From: an archaeon
Lineage (GTDB): Archaea > Asgardarchaeota > Thorarchaeia > Thorarchaeales > Thorarchaeaceae
Direction of reading: 5' to 3'
NCBI GenBank assembly: GCA_024276825.1
Contig: JAJRWI010000010.1
Span: 1-64,000, forward strand
DNA: 64,000 nt
Shown here: one piece after another, positions 8,190 through 16,533 of the stretch
Layout: the number at the start of each line of letters is the position of its first letter
Numbering within the stretch: the stretch's first letter is position 1
Made by a program: the position numbers and the translations under genes
Notes under the pieces: generated by a model
The model's database searches: none
Told to the model about the DNA's origin: nothing
The model's input: only the letters and a program-made list of their open reading frames with translations

Positions 8190-9025
8190 ATTCCCACTTT
8201 GAAGATCAGGGCATCACGCAGGATTCGTTGAAACATCCTAATGAGGCTCTTTCCATTGGTGGCCACAGTTTCAAAAACGGGATATCCTTCAAGGCCCAAG
8301 ACATCAATCATATACTCCATAGGTAGTGCGTTGGGGAGGTCTCGTTTGTTTAGTGCTACAATGATTGGTAGCATGGTGAGCCTATCTGTTCCAAGTGCAA
8401 TACGAAGCTCCTGAATCGATGCAAGGTTTTCATTCATCTGCTCTGGTGCGGAGTCGGCCATGAAGATTAGCCCATCAACATCTCTCAAGACTTTAATCCT
8501 GTTGCTTGCATGCCGTCGTTGCCCTGCAACAGTGAAGACATCAAAGACTATCTTGTTGTTTGCAGTCACGGGTACAAAGTCGAAGAATGTGGTTCTTCCA
8601 CGTTCATCTGAGATCTCAACAATCTTGCCTTTTGAGAGAGAACGAACATTAGCGAACAGCCATCTCAGAGCAGTTGTCTTTCCAGAAAGAGATGGACCAT
8701 AGAAGACAATCTTGATGTGAATGCGTCCTTTAGCGTCACGACGAATACTTTTTCCAGGTACAATCTCAACAGTTGCCTGAGGACGGATATTAGCATCTTT
8801 AGCAAGTTGCTGGGTTGCTTCGCGATCAATTTGAAGGCTGTCCGATTCAGCAACGAGTGAACCCATAGGCTTCGGACTTGTTAAAATGAATCTGGAGGTT
8901 GAGGGAGTTGGTGATGGTGGCTCCTCTGTTTCAACCACAGGTGAAGGCTTTATTGAAGGAGTAGTCCCACCCTCACTTTCTGTGTCCTGTGCTTTCCTCC
9001 GGCGAAACCTACGAAGTATTGGCAA
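8186..9025 (-). CDS. MglA/Ras-like small GTPase with N-terminal disordered extension
   Basis: A GTP-binding switch protein of 279 residues. The G domain begins near residue 102: P-loop GPSLSGKT (110-117), G3 in FTVAGQRR, G4 NKRD, with the catalytic-type Gln present. The G3 form TVAGQ without a preceding W-D resembles bacterial MglA and archaeal MglA-like GTPases rather than Rab proteins. The first 100 residues are rich in Pro, Ser and Glu and look disordered. No C-terminal Cys for lipidation is present. The apparent start is TTG at 9025, preceded by a purine-rich stretch; no in-frame ATG lies upstream before a stop. Partner and pathway are unknown, but Asgard genomes carry many such GTPases alongside Roadblock proteins. 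Confidence 0.85.
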   Translation of the reverse strand: MPILRRFRRRKAQDTESEGGTTPSIKPSPVVETEEPPSPTPSTSRFILTSPKPMGSLVAESDSLQIDREATQQLAKDANIRPQATVEIVPGKSIRRDAKGRIHIKIVFYGPSLSGKTTALRWLFANVRSLSKGKIVEISDERGRTTFFDFVPVTANNKIVFDVFTVAGQRRHASNRIKVLRDVDGLIFMADSAPEQMNENLASIQELRIALGTDRLTMLPIIVALNKRDLPNALPMEYMIDVLGLEGYPVFETVATNGKSLIRMFQRILRDALIFKVGI

Positions 9026-9162
9026 TACTCTCTCTCTCTTGAATTCCTTTCATATAATGGAAAAATCCCCATGACTTAAAGTTTGTCTGTAATTACTCCG
9101 GGTTTAAATTATCAGATGATTTTAATAAATTTAGCGAGCTTCGAGAGCTTTATAGCGAATGC

Positions 9163-10302
9163 ATGGTTTTCTGTGTTATGGCAAATCGGATTGACAGTTC
9201 ATTTATTGAGAATTACTTCCCAACATTATCAAAGATGACTTATCTCAATAATGCATCAATGGGCATTCCACCAGTCACCATGGCAGATGCTATAAGTGAG
9301 TATATTCGGAACAGGATGAGGGCCGCTGGAAGCTTTGATCAGACCCTCGCTCTGCTCAAGGAAGACAGGATTCTTCTTGCCAGTCTTCTTGGTGGAAACT
9401 ATTCTCAATATGGGCTGGTGCCAAGCACATCCCAAGCAGTAAACTCCTTTGCACAGGCAATTGACTACCCAAATGGCAGTAATATTGTCATCTGCAACTT
9501 GGAGTTTCCCTCGAACTACATACCCTGGCAAAATGTCAGTAGGCTTTATGATGTTGAGCTTCGAGTGGTAAGAAGCAAGAACGGCGCAGCCACACCTGAG
9601 ATGTTCAAGGATCTTATTGACGAGAACACAAGAGTTGTAGCAGTAAGTCTTGTCCAATTCGCATCAGGTTTCAAGACAGATCTGAGGGAACTTGCAAATG
9701 CAGTTCATGAAGTGGGTGGTTATCTCTTCAGCGACATTATTCAGGCCGCGGGATGGGCAGATCTTGATCTTGTCAGGGAGAATGTTGACTGTGCAGCAGG
9801 ACAGGCAGCCAAGTGGCTATTAGGGCCAATTGGTGCTGGATACATCTATCTGAGAGAGGGGATTGAAGAGGACCTCACTCCAAGGTTTCTTGGATGGTGG
9901 GGTGTTGAGAAGCTTACAGAGTTCGAATACTTTGAGCGGGTACCATTGAAGGATGTGAGGATGTTTCAGGTTGGTTCTCCCGTTATGATGGCCTATGTTG
10001 GGCTGAAGGAGTCACTCAAGGTACTGCTTGAGATTCCCAATGACATTAGAGAGACTATTGCAATGAGCAATGCGGATTACTTGAGAGAAAGACTAAGTGA
10101 GGAAACAATTGATCATTATGATTTTGGAGAGAAATATAATTCAACGATTGTTTCATGCTCCTTGCCTGATGTTGAGAAAGTATTTGAGAGATTGACAAAA
10201 GAACAAGTTCATGTTTCCTTGAGGAATGGTCGTTTGAGAATATCACCACACTTCTATAACACTGAGGATGAGATAGAGCGCGTGATATCGCTGCTGAGGT
10301 AA
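9163..10302 (+). CDS. Class V PLP-dependent aminotransferase (cysteine desulfurase/selenocysteine lyase-like)
   Basis: A 379-residue fold-type I PLP enzyme. The N-terminal MTYLNNASMG matches the class V opening (YLNNAaxG). The cofactor Lys is in AAKWLLGPIGAGY and is preceded by FSDIIQAAGW (Asp binding the pyridine N). No conserved mobile-loop Cys of the IscS type is obvious, so it may be a lyase or aminotransferase rather than a sulfur donor. It is 5 bases upstream of a metallo-beta-lactamase-fold gene and probably co-transcribed. A start at the ATG of 9178 (MANRID) is equally possible. A role in selenium or sulfur handling is a guess prompted by SelD elsewhere in the window. Confidence 0.82.
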   Translation: MVFCVMANRIDSSFIENYFPTLSKMTYLNNASMGIPPVTMADAISEYIRNRMRAAGSFDQTLALLKEDRILLASLLGGNYSQYGLVPSTSQAVNSFAQAIDYPNGSNIVICNLEFPSNYIPWQNVSRLYDVELRVVRSKNGAATPEMFKDLIDENTRVVAVSLVQFASGFKTDLRELANAVHEVGGYLFSDIIQAAGWADLDLVRENVDCAAGQAAKWLLGPIGAGYIYLREGIEEDLTPRFLGWWGVEKLTEFEYFERVPLKDVRMFQVGSPVMMAYVGLKESLKVLLEIPNDIRETIAMSNADYLRERLSEETIDHYDFGEKYNSTIVSCSLPDVEKVFERLTKEQVHVSLRNGRLRISPHFYNTEDEIERVISLLR

Positions 10303-10307
10303 GAAAC

Positions 10308-10988
10308 ATGTTTGAAACAATCGCCGACGGCATCCATGTTCTTGTGAGTAACAGCTTTGACTCAAACATCACCCACCTAGATTGTGGAGAGAGGCAGGTA
10401 CTGATTGATACTGGTACAGGGATGTACTCCCAGCAATTGGAGATGCAACTCTCAAAGATTGGGGCTTCAATATCAAAGATTACCGATGTGGTTCTCACCC
10501 ATAGCCATATTGATCATATTGGTGGGCTTGCTGTAATCCAGAAAGAAGCAGACCCCAAGATATACCTGCATGAGTGCGAGGCCAGCAGGATTAACTCTGG
10601 AGACATGAGGCTCACTCTGGCGAGTACATTCGGAGCGAGTCTTCCACCTATAAGGATTGAGGGGATACTTCACGAGGGCGATGTGATCGATCTTGGGGAG
10701 ATGAAACTGAGAGTGTTTAGTACTCCTGGCCATTCATGCGGCAGTGTGTGTCTTGAAGTACTCGACAGGAATGTGATAATCACAGGCGATACATTGTTTG
10801 CAGGGGGCAGTTTTGGAAGAGTCGATTTCCCAACTGGAGACCCCACCGAACTTGTAAACTCGTTGAAACGACTGGCTGAGATGGACTTTGCAATTGCGGT
10901 GCCAGGTCATATGGGTCTGATTCGTGGGGGAACGCGCCAAGCCGCTGTTGCATCATATGAGATGGCAAAAATAATGTTTAGAGTGTAA
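10308..10988 (+). CDS. Metallo-beta-lactamase-fold hydrolase (glyoxalase II-like)
   Basis: A 226-residue binuclear zinc hydrolase. Motifs: LTHSHIDHIGG (HxHxDH), FSTPGHSCGS (third His), ITGDTLFAG (bridging Asp) and VPGHMG (last His). The length and the GDTLF motif fit glyoxalase II / persulfide dioxygenase-like members. It lies 5 bases after the class V PLP enzyme and probably forms a two-gene unit with it. Its end overlaps the convergent panE gene by 11 bases. The substrate, perhaps a thioester or persulfide, is inferred only from family. Confidence 0.88.
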   Translation: MFETIADGIHVLVSNSFDSNITHLDCGERQVLIDTGTGMYSQQLEMQLSKIGASISKITDVVLTHSHIDHIGGLAVIQKEADPKIYLHECEASRINSGDMRLTLASTFGASLPPIRIEGILHEGDVIDLGEMKLRVFSTPGHSCGSVCLEVLDRNVIITGDTLFAGGSFGRVDFPTGDPTELVNSLKRLAEMDFAIAVPGHMGLIRGGTRQAAVASYEMAKIMFRV

Positions 10989-11964
10989 ATACTGTATCCA
11001 AAATCTCATCACTCACGACTCTTGAAATTACGGTTGCAACGCTTTTGGAGGAAGCCATTCTACTCTCGAATGCTTTGACAAGAGCATATATTATTTCACT
11101 GAATGGTGTTTCAATACCGTGCATTTGTGCAAGGCGAATGACCTCTCCTAAAATATAGTCGACCTCTGTCTTTTTTCCTGCCAGAATGTCCTGAAGCATC
11201 GAGTTCAGATTATCAGATGTGGCTTTTGCAGTTCCCAGCGTATACCTGATGGGATCATCAGTTGTGAGTCTGACGCCTAATGCATTTGCAACAGCAACCG
11301 CCTCTTCAACCAAGCGGATCACAAGCCCTCGTAGACGGTAATCTCTGTAAATCTCACCGTTTGTAAGGCCAGTCAATGCTGCAATGGGATTCAGACCACA
11401 GTTCACAATTGTCTTTGTCCAGACAACGCCCTCAATATTATCTGAGGTGTTAACCGCAAATCCTGCTTCCCGAAAGACAGCCGCAATCTTGTGGACCAAG
11501 TCATCATTTTCTGGATGGTGAGTTCCAATCTCAGTAAGACCCTTGCCCATAGCAACAACCAGACCAGGCTCTGTCAACTGTGCTCCTGCACAGGTTGTTC
11601 CACGGAGGATTCTCTTAGTCTGAAGTGCCTTCTCCACTCTGATCTCGGTTCCGAGACCATTCTGAAGACACATTATATATGATCCTGAGCTGGATAGGTG
11701 CTGGATCTGTTGAGCTGCAGTGACAGTATCGTAACTCTTGGTTGTGATTATGACAATGTCAGCTTGTGAAACTTCAGCTGGGTCTGTTATGGCATGGGGC
11801 TGTACTGTATAATCACCATAGGCTCCTCGTATTCTTAGTCCGGATTCGATTATTGCATTGACATGAGGCTCTCGTCCAATCAGGGTCACTTCATGACCTA
11901 ATTGTTGCAGTAGACCGCCGTATAGACTACCTATTGCACCAGCACCCATTACGACTATTTTCAA
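10978..11964 (-). CDS. panE: 2-dehydropantoate 2-reductase (ketopantoate reductase)
   Basis: Reduces ketopantoate to pantoate with NAD(P)H, a step of pantothenate/CoA synthesis. The 328-residue protein opens with the dinucleotide-binding GAGAIGSLYGG (residues 7-17). The conserved Lys is in VVWTKTIVNCGLNPIAAL, and the C-terminal helical domain (ATSDNLNSMLQDILAGKKTEVDYI) is diagnostic of the family. It is the third gene of a minus-strand operon after pantoate kinase and phosphopantothenate synthetase, and its start overlaps the latter by 4 bases. This placement makes the functional call firm. Confidence 0.93.
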   Translation of the reverse strand: MKIVVMGAGAIGSLYGGLLQQLGHEVTLIGREPHVNAIIESGLRIRGAYGDYTVQPHAITDPAEVSQADIVIITTKSYDTVTAAQQIQHLSSSGSYIMCLQNGLGTEIRVEKALQTKRILRGTTCAGAQLTEPGLVVAMGKGLTEIGTHHPENDDLVHKIAAVFREAGFAVNTSDNIEGVVWTKTIVNCGLNPIAALTGLTNGEIYRDYRLRGLVIRLVEEAVAVANALGVRLTTDDPIRYTLGTAKATSDNLNSMLQDILAGKKTEVDYILGEVIRLAQMHGIETPFSEIIYALVKAFESRMASSKSVATVISRVVSDEILDTVFTL

Positions 11965-12752
11965 TTAAAAGCCTCCTTTGCAATGTATTCATTGCCTGCC
12001 CTTTGTTTCAGATTCTCAATTATCAGTTGGATGGATTCTCTAAGATTGTCACTGTTGTTGAACTCTTTGATGAGTGCTTCGAGACGTTCTCTTGTCCAAG
12101 ACCTCATCTCTTTGGCGTATTTCACCATAAGTGGCATGCATCTCACAACATTGTCAACGATGGTGATATTGGAATATACAGCGGTCCTGCTCATCGGATT
12201 GAGATCTATTGTTACAACGAATTTGCCAACTTTCCGAAGGGCCTCCGTACGATCGCCATCTTCGAGAGGAACAAGTACCCAGTCAGCCTTTCCAATGCCA
12301 TCGGGGTCAACCTTGCGACGGTTGCTGGAGAGTTCGGGGATGGTCTCAGATGGCCTATCATGAGTGCCAAGCACCCTCTCAGCGCCCGCTTCTTGAAGAG
12401 CCTTGAGGATTGCATCCTCGCGCTCCTTGCGATAATAGAAGAGATTAATCTCTAGAGGGGCATTAGTCAGTTTTGATAGTCTAACTAGGTCTTCTGGAAC
12501 TAGAGAACAAACGTTACCATTAACGCTGATAACAGGGCTACGGGCAAGAAGCATTGATGCCACTGCTGCGCGGGTCGCTCTCTCTGCAAGCTCTGTTGTG
12601 GCCTCTCCAATAAAGTAGTCAAAGGCCTCTCCGCGCCCATGAGCCAGAAGTCCTGCAGTCGCCACAATTGACGCCTGATGTCCTTCAATAATCTTCTCGC
12701 GGATCTCGAGGGACACACGCCTTGGATGGTCTGGAGGAATCTCAATGCCCAT
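11961..12752 (-). CDS. 4-phosphopantoate--beta-alanine ligase (archaeal phosphopantothenate synthetase)
   Basis: Joins 4-phosphopantoate and beta-alanine using ATP, the archaeal replacement for PanC plus PanK. Diagnostic stretches are PPDHPRRVSLEIREKI near the start, GLLAHGRGEAFDYF, and SRTAVYSNITIVDNVVR near residue 200. The translation start is placed at the ATG of 12752 (MGIEIPPDHP), one base after the pantoate kinase stop, with GGGAGGG about 10 bases upstream. A longer frame to 12923 overlaps the kinase and is not used. The predicted 263 residues match the family. The gene lies between its pathway neighbours, which supports the assignment. Confidence 0.92.
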   Translation of the reverse strand: MGIEIPPDHPRRVSLEIREKIIEGHQASIVATAGLLAHGRGEAFDYFIGEATTELAERATRAAVASMLLARSPVISVNGNVCSLVPEDLVRLSKLTNAPLEINLFYYRKEREDAILKALQEAGAERVLGTHDRPSETIPELSSNRRKVDPDGIGKADWVLVPLEDGDRTEALRKVGKFVVTIDLNPMSRTAVYSNITIVDNVVRCMPLMVKYAKEMRSWTRERLEALIKEFNNSDNLRESIQLIIENLKQRAGNEYIAKEAFN

Positions 12753-12753
12753 C

Positions 12754-13719
12754 TTAGATAACCCTCCCACCAGTTGATTCAATTGTGGTGACAAGAATCT
12801 CATGCTTTGACCAGTACTTGTTGAGTATTCTTGTCGCCATGTCAGTGTGGTCATCGTCGCAAAAGCAGAAGATGGAGTCACCCAGCATAACCATGCTCGA
12901 GTCTGCAAGATGATTGTCTTCAAGGTCTTGAAGAGCCTTCTTTACTCGGACAGTCATTAGGCCAGTGAGTGCTGAGAATTCACGAGAACATTCGATGAAT
13001 CTTTCAAAAGTAGGCTCTTCTATCAGTCGCTTTGCAATCATGTCCCCTGCCCTATTAATCCGCTCTCTGCTCACAGGATCGCTTAGGACCTCACTTGTTT
13101 CAAGACCTGGGGAACCTGCTAGAGTGACATTAAGAGGCTCAGAGAAGGGGATATTTCTTGTTTCACCTATTCCGGGAGCTCCAGGACTCACCCTGATCTC
13201 AATTCCGCCAGAGAACTGAGCTATAACATCACCGAGTCCGGTTCTGTTCTTCACTTCAGCGACATGCGCAAATTGGGCGGCTCGAATGTGATCAAAATGA
13301 CTGTCTAAGGCCTGATTCATTGCTAGTGCTGTTCCAAGAGCGCCAGCCCCCGATGCGCCAAAACCAACACCTATGGGCAGCTCTGAGTCATGCTGGACCG
13401 TTGCTTTGTAAGACTGCCCGTATTCTTGGCTCATCAGTTCTATCACCGCTCTTGTCACTTGACCTTCTATCTGCACGCCATTGTATCTCACTATCACCTC
13501 TGGAGAATCAACTGCTTCCAAGGTGACTCTTGTAATCGTTCCGGAACCTATCGAGAAACCAGCACCAATGGAGCCACGACGCAACGGGTCGTCATCTAGG
13601 TCATATATCCTAAACAACCCTGTGATGTGTCCGGGTACAAAAGATCTACCCGTTCTAGTGGCTTCAATCAACGTACTGGTCAAGTGAACCCTCTCGGGAC
13701 AGTCTATATAGTTTTTCAA
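12754..13719 (-). CDS. Pantoate kinase (archaeal GHMP kinase)
   Basis: Phosphorylates pantoate in the archaeal CoA pathway. The GHMP-kinase ATP loop is PIGVGFGASGAGALGTALA, in the Gly/Ser-rich form used by pantoate kinases. The N-terminal FVPGHITGLF is the family signature. The reading frame opens with TTG at 13719, about 28 residues before the point where most homologues start (near FVPGHITG), so the true start may be shorter; no ATG is available in between. It is the first gene of the operon with phosphopantothenate synthetase and panE. The upstream 53 bases hold an AT-rich segment with a direct repeat. Confidence 0.9.
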   Translation of the reverse strand: MKNYIDCPERVHLTSTLIEATRTGRSFVPGHITGLFRIYDLDDDPLRRGSIGAGFSIGSGTITRVTLEAVDSPEVIVRYNGVQIEGQVTRAVIELMSQEYGQSYKATVQHDSELPIGVGFGASGAGALGTALAMNQALDSHFDHIRAAQFAHVAEVKNRTGLGDVIAQFSGGIEIRVSPGAPGIGETRNIPFSEPLNVTLAGSPGLETSEVLSDPVSRERINRAGDMIAKRLIEEPTFERFIECSREFSALTGLMTVRVKKALQDLEDNHLADSSMVMLGDSIFCFCDDDHTDMATRILNKYWSKHEILVTTIESTGGRVI

Positions 13720-13733
13720 TAGATAAACGGATA

Positions 13734-13752
13734 TAATGGTATTTAATGGTAT
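13734..13752. repeat. Direct repeat upstream of the CoA operon
   Basis: TAATGGTAT occurs at 13734-13742 and again at 13744-13752, a 10-base period (one helical turn). It sits in the 53-base gap in front of pantoate kinase, within AT-rich sequence that should also contain the promoter. It could be a binding site for a dimeric regulator; that is inference. Confidence 0.3.
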
Positions 13753-13772
13753 ATGTATATATTTTCATCTTT

Positions 13773-14609
13773 TTACTTTGAAAGGGGAACTAAACTTGTG
13801 TACTGCTTTACTCTAGGGTCATCAGAAGGCTCGCATGGAAATGCCCATCTTGCATCAATGTCTCGTCCACTGAGGTCAAATACATTGAATGATCCCGAAG
13901 ACCATGTGAGGGGACTGAATCCCAGGAGAAGAGTCTGCGTCCGCCAGCTTGTGACAACAAGATGCTTATTCATGTCAACCGTAGGAACAACGAGAAAGAC
14001 ATTAGAGAGTTCCATTAATAGAGAGGTGCTGATTCTGTAAAAGAAGCTATAGATTTTTCTGTGCTCTTCTGCACCTTGCTCACGAAGATCATTCAGATAT
14101 CTGGATATGGTTTCATCATGAACTGCAGGATCAAGGACATCTGAGAGCGTTTCCACATCAACAACTACAGCAGCCTCAAAATAATAGGCCAATGGAAACT
14201 CAGTAATGTGAAAAATCACGAACTTGTCCTTTGTGATGACATCATAAAGAAACTGAAAGATCTGTTGTTTTGAGTACAATTGTGAAGGGTCGATCTTGGC
14301 GGGCTTGAAGTGTTTTGCTGAAACAGAAATGACAAGTCGGAACATATCATCGAGCATGTCACCGTCATAACCAATACGAACAACATGGTAAGGTAGCTCA
14401 TTGGAGTCTGGAGGCACCATATTATAGAGCTTGAGAAAATCATTGAAATCTGTGAGAAATGTATCCACTTCATTATCGTTGTCCACTACAAAAAGGGATT
14501 GACTTGGGGTTCCAAAAGCATCCACCACTTGTTTGTAGGCCTGAAAACGCGTCTTCTTCTCAGGACTGAGAGTTCTCGCCTTTGTTTCCCAGTCTGAGGA
14601 GGCGTTCAA
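13773..14609 (-). CDS. Hypothetical protein, possibly frameshifted at its 5' end
   Basis: A 278-residue soluble protein of no family I recognise. It has alternating hydrophobic and charged segments, no transmembrane helix and no signal peptide. The frame starts with TTG at 14609 in an unconvincing context. In the adjacent frame just upstream, from TTG at 14652, the translation reads MSNTVEFRKWWVNKIERLL, which looks like genuine protein. A one-base indel near 14590-14597 would join it to SDWETKARTLSPEKK of this frame. Either the assembly has an error there or the gene is recently frameshifted. It lies between the CoA operon and coaBC, in the direction of the former, but shows no pathway link. 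Confidence 0.6.
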   Translation of the reverse strand: MNASSDWETKARTLSPEKKTRFQAYKQVVDAFGTPSQSLFVVDNDNEVDTFLTDFNDFLKLYNMVPPDSNELPYHVVRIGYDGDMLDDMFRLVISVSAKHFKPAKIDPSQLYSKQQIFQFLYDVITKDKFVIFHITEFPLAYYFEAAVVVDVETLSDVLDPAVHDETISRYLNDLREQGAEEHRKIYSFFYRISTSLLMELSNVFLVVPTVDMNKHLVVTSWRTQTLLLGFSPLTWSSGSFNVFDLSGRDIDARWAFPCEPSDDPRVKQYTSLVPLSK

Positions 14610-14834
14610 TCTTATTCACCCACCACTTGCGAAATTCTACGGTGTTTGACAAGTCCCGGCATTTTCACATAATATGATATCATCTGAACATGCACTTTAC
14701 GAGTATTGAACAAGTTATTTCCCACTCATATATCCTTCGAATGCAGGAGCAATCAGGAAGGTCATTATTTATGTGTGTTTGGAACATCAAAATGTCAGGT
14801 CACAACCTTGTTCGAGCACACATCAAAACTGATT

Positions 14835-16049
14835 ATGGGATCGAGAAGCACGGTATTAGAGGGAAGGAAGATCGTTCTTTGTGTCACAGGAAGTGTTGCT
14901 GCTGTGGAGTGTGTGGCAATAGCCAGAGGACTTATGCGACATGGTGCGGAAGTGTTTGCTGTCATGTCTGACATGGCTCAGAAGATCATTCATCCATATC
15001 TACTTGAATGGGCCACTGGAAATCCTGTTGTGACCAGTCTAACAGGACAAATAGAGCATGTTGCCCTTGCAGGAAAACACAAGGATCATGCAGATCTAAT
15101 CTTAGTGGCTCCTGCCACGGCGAACACTATTGGAAAGATGGCGCATGCCATTGATGACACACCAGTGACCACAACACTGTCATCTGCAATTGGAGCAGGG
15201 ATCCCAATTATCGTTGTGCCTGCCATGCATGCCTCGATGTATGACCACCCTGGTGTCATTGAGAACATAGAGAAGCTCAGAGAGATGGGAGTAAGAGTCC
15301 TTGCCCCAAGAAGAGAAGAAGCCAAGGCAAAGATTCCCAAGACAGAAACAATCATTGATCAAGTGATCGCAGCGTTGACACCTAATGATTTGGAAGGAAG
15401 ACATTTTGTCATTACTGCAGGGCCCACAAGAGGGTGGATTGACAGGGTCAGATTTGTCACAAACCCCAGCACAGGAAAGATGGGAATCGAGATAGCAAAG
15501 GAACTCACAGCAAGAGGCGCTAGTGTAACACTTGTCATTGGACCCACTGCACAAGAGCCTCCTGACAATGTGGAGATAAGGCATGTGCAGACATCAGAAG
15601 AGATGCTAGAGACTGTACTCGATTCAATCTCACAGAGAGAAACCTATGGATTCATCTCGGCTGCTGCTGTCTTGGACTACGTGCCTGAAGATACCATAGA
15701 AAAGAAGATAGAGTCTGGAAAGAGCGAATTATTAATACGATTAAGGCCCACGAAAAAGATCATTGAAGAAGTGAGAGAGAAGTTTAAAGACATTCTCATA
15801 GTTGGTTTCAAAGTCGAATCAGATGTTACCGATGAGGAATTAGAGAGAGCGGCATTGTCAAAGATTGACAAGGGAATATGTGACTATGTAGTTGCAAATG
15901 ATGCTCATCGAGAGGGCGTGGCTTTTGGAACTGATACTAATGAGGTGCTCATTGTGGGACCGAAGGGCACCATAGAAAAAGTACCCTTGTCATCAAAACG
16001 AGTTGTGGCAAAGCATGTTGTTGATATTATTGCTGCGCATAGAAAGTAG
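14835..16049 (+). CDS. coaBC: Bifunctional phosphopantothenoylcysteine decarboxylase/synthetase
   Basis: Converts 4'-phosphopantothenate and Cys to 4'-phosphopantetheine in two steps. The N-terminal CoaC flavoprotein domain shows ILCVTGSVAAVE-type flavin binding, APATANTIGKMA and the PAMHASMYDHP segment (residues about 130-140) corresponding to the PAMN active-site motif, with His in place of Asn. The C-terminal CoaB domain has TAGPTRGWIDRVRFVTN, STGKMG and the Lys-rich KLRPTKKI-like strand. The start is placed at ATG 14835 (MGSRSTVLEG), where homology begins; the frame is open back to 14706 but those residues look noncoding. It completes the CoA pathway genes clustered at 11-16 kb. Confidence 0.92.
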   Translation: MGSRSTVLEGRKIVLCVTGSVAAVECVAIARGLMRHGAEVFAVMSDMAQKIIHPYLLEWATGNPVVTSLTGQIEHVALAGKHKDHADLILVAPATANTIGKMAHAIDDTPVTTTLSSAIGAGIPIIVVPAMHASMYDHPGVIENIEKLREMGVRVLAPRREEAKAKIPKTETIIDQVIAALTPNDLEGRHFVITAGPTRGWIDRVRFVTNPSTGKMGIEIAKELTARGASVTLVIGPTAQEPPDNVEIRHVQTSEEMLETVLDSISQRETYGFISAAAVLDYVPEDTIEKKIESGKSELLIRLRPTKKIIEEVREKFKDILIVGFKVESDVTDEELERAALSKIDKGICDYVVANDAHREGVAFGTDTNEVLIVGPKGTIEKVPLSSKRVVAKHVVDIIAAHRK

Positions 16050-16070
16050 AAATGATTAATCACTGAAACT

Positions 16071-16442
16071 CTAGAGAATCTCTACAAGACTCTCGGCCAT
16101 CCTCTTCATGTCTACGAAAATTAGGCCGAGTTGTGCATCTGCTTTCGCCAGGACAAGGAGAAGTGCGTTATCGCCCACAGAGGTCATCAATGTATAGCCC
16201 TTTGCACCTTTGACGTATATCTCTTGTAGAGTTCCACGATCAAGCTCTCCAGTGGCCTTCTCCCCAAGGGAAAGGATAGCTGCGCTTATTGCCGCGACTC
16301 GTTCCAACTCGCTCTCTGGCAGAGCAGAGGAGATTGGAAGTCCATCTCTGGACACCAGTGCGGCACCCTCAACTCCAGGAACGGTTTCGAAGTCACGAAT
16401 TATCGAATTGATCTTATCGACACGACTTGACATAATAATCAT
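16071..16442 (-). CDS. Roadblock/LC7-domain protein
   Basis: A 123-residue single-domain protein of the Roadblock/LC7 fold: an amphipathic helix (RVDKINSIIRDFETV), then the strand pair EGAALVSRDGLPISSAL, a central helix with ISAAILSLGEKATGEL, and C-terminal strands ending in LGLIFVDMKRMAESLVEIL. Such proteins dimerise and act as regulators or platforms for Ras-like GTPases (MglB with MglA, Ragulator with Rag). It has no membrane segment. The ATG at 16433 (MSSRVDK) may be the real start, with GAGGG 10 bases before it. A direct partner among the window's GTPases is plausible but not shown. Confidence 0.9.
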   Translation of the reverse strand: MIIMSSRVDKINSIIRDFETVPGVEGAALVSRDGLPISSALPESELERVAAISAAILSLGEKATGELDRGTLQEIYVKGAKGYTLMTSVGDNALLLVLAKADAQLGLIFVDMKRMAESLVEIL

Positions 16443-16533
16443 CCCTCAGGGCAATAGAAACAACGCAGGAGAGAGGATTTAAAGCTTTGTTGGGTGCAGA
16501 TGCAAAAAATGGCATGTTTTGCGCATTTCAAGG

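Noticed and set aside
12753..12923. N-terminal extension of phosphopantothenate synthetase
   Set aside because: It overlaps the pantoate kinase coding region in another frame and is low in family similarity; the ATG at 12752 has a good ribosome site.
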